Shown: positions 5,164 to 5,746 of the stretch, in pieces | Layout: each line of letters starts with the position of its first letter | Position numbering within the stretch: position 1 is the first letter of the stretch | Assembly (NCBI GenBank): GCA_903905395.1 | Contig: CAIVGD010000132.1 | Span: 1 to 5,746, forward strand | Source: an uncultured Verrucomicrobiota bacterium | GTDB taxonomy: Bacteria > Verrucomicrobiota > Verrucomicrobiia > Methylacidiphilales > Verrucolacustridaceae | Length of the DNA stretch: 5,746 bases | Direction: 5' to 3' | Notes under the pieces: model-generated | What the model was told of the DNA's origin: nothing | Database searches by the model: none | Seen by the model: the letters and a program-made list of their open reading frames with translations, nothing else | Program-made: the position numbers and the translations under genes

Positions 5164-5746
5164 ATGCAACCATCAGGTTCCATCCGCGTCGAAGGCGCCC
5201 GACAGAACAACCTAAAGAATCTCACCTTCGACCTCCCCCTCGGGATGTTTCACGTCCTCACCGGACCCTCAGGCTCCGGTAAATCCTCCCTCGCCTTTGA
5301 CACGCTATACGCCGAGGGCCAACGCCGCTACGCCGAGACCTTCAGCCCCTACACCCGTCAGTTCCTCGAACGCATGGATCGCCCCCGCGTCGACCGCATC
5401 GAGGGCATCCCCCCCGCCATCGCCCTCGGTCAGGGTAACCCCGTCCGCTCCTCCCGCAGCACCGTCGGCACCGTCACCGAAATCGCCGACCACCTCAAAC
5501 TCCTCTTCCCCCGCCTCGCCCAGTTGACCTGCCCCGACTGCTCCCAACCCATCCGCCCCTGGACCCCTCACTCCATCCTCGCCGACCTCCTCGCACACCA
5601 CGCCGACGAGGAAGCTTGGTTCCTCTTCCGCATCCCTTTTCCACAAAAAACTCCCGCCGATGAGGCCGCCGCTTTTCTCTCCCGCCAAGGCTTCCGCCGC
5701 TTCCTCCTTCACGGCCAACCTCACCGCCTAGACGAAGCCGATGGTC
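5164..5746 (+). CDS. uvrA: UvrA-family excinuclease ATPase, N-terminal part
   Basis: An open frame of 194 codons runs to the window edge, starting MQPSGSIRVEGARQNNLKNL. UvrA is the ABC-type ATPase that, as a dimer with UvrB, scans DNA for bulky lesions in nucleotide excision repair. Visible motifs are the Walker A loop GPSGSGKSS (34-42), the UvrA-typical 'LAFDTLYAEGQRRYAE' (43-58), 'YTRQFLERMDRP' (63-74), the Q-loop region around Gln90, and 'RSTVGTVTEI' (98-107). A CPDC pair at Cys123/Cys126 follows, where many UvrA proteins have CPxCG. The ATG at 5164 is the first possible start, because an in-frame TAG lies at 5149-5151; no Shine-Dalgarno precedes it. 'ALGQGNPVRSS' differs from the usual 'IEQK' stretch, so this may be a paralogue or the long duplicated UvrA type known in Chlamydiae. 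The rest of the gene would decide. Confidence 0.93.
   Translation, partial: MQPSGSIRVEGARQNNLKNLTFDLPLGMFHVLTGPSGSGKSSLAFDTLYAEGQRRYAETFSPYTRQFLERMDRPRVDRIEGIPPAIALGQGNPVRSSRSTVGTVTEIADHLKLLFPRLAQLTCPDCSQPIRPWTPHSILADLLAHHADEEAWFLFRIPFPQKTPADEAAAFLSRQGFRRFLLHGQPHRLDEADG

Noticed and set aside
5305..5724. 139-residue minus-strand open frame opposite uvrA
   Set aside because: It is a Gly/Ala/Glu-rich antisense shadow of the C-ending codons of uvrA.

Overview
The window looks like chromosomal DNA of a member of the Verrucomicrobiota, probably a Pedosphaera/Limisphaerales-type lineage. This placement is inferred from protein style, not from a marker gene. The evidence is a very large secreted protein with BspA-type leucine-rich repeats, a C-terminal tail of the type 'VVVEACSDL...W...F.DP...RFYRLSAP' common in that phylum, a start codon without Shine-Dalgarno before uvrA, and GC-rich coding DNA.

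Layout. On the minus strand, two genes run leftward: a DUF2062 membrane protein (678 to 109), then 21 bp later an AbrB/MazE-type antitoxin-like protein (starts at 87, cut by the window edge). Between them, overlapping the DUF2062 stop codon, is an 18-bp near-perfect palindrome whose core matches the TACA-NN-TGTA operator of BlaI/MecI/CopY repressors, with a perfect TTGACA upstream. A non-coding stretch (679-973) follows. On the plus strand, a 1364-residue exported protein (974-5068) combines an N-terminal beta-rich region, a glutamine-amidotransferase-like alpha/beta region, a putative glycoside-hydrolase TIM barrel, a C-terminal beta domain, a run of 23-residue LRR_5 repeats and a short C-terminal domain. 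After a 95-bp gap, the first 194 codons of a UvrA-family protein (5164 onward) run off the right edge.

The most structural observation is a direct repeat of about 78 bp. One copy (681-758) lies just outside the DUF2062 start. The other (5086-5163) abuts the uvrA start codon. Together they bracket the whole secreted-protein gene. The genes do not form one pathway: DNA repair (UvrA), envelope (DUF2062) and a probable toxin-antitoxin or regulator gene flank a probably separately acquired or mobile polysaccharide-related surface/secreted protein. I found no RNA genes, CRISPR array, insertion sequence or clear rho-independent terminator.
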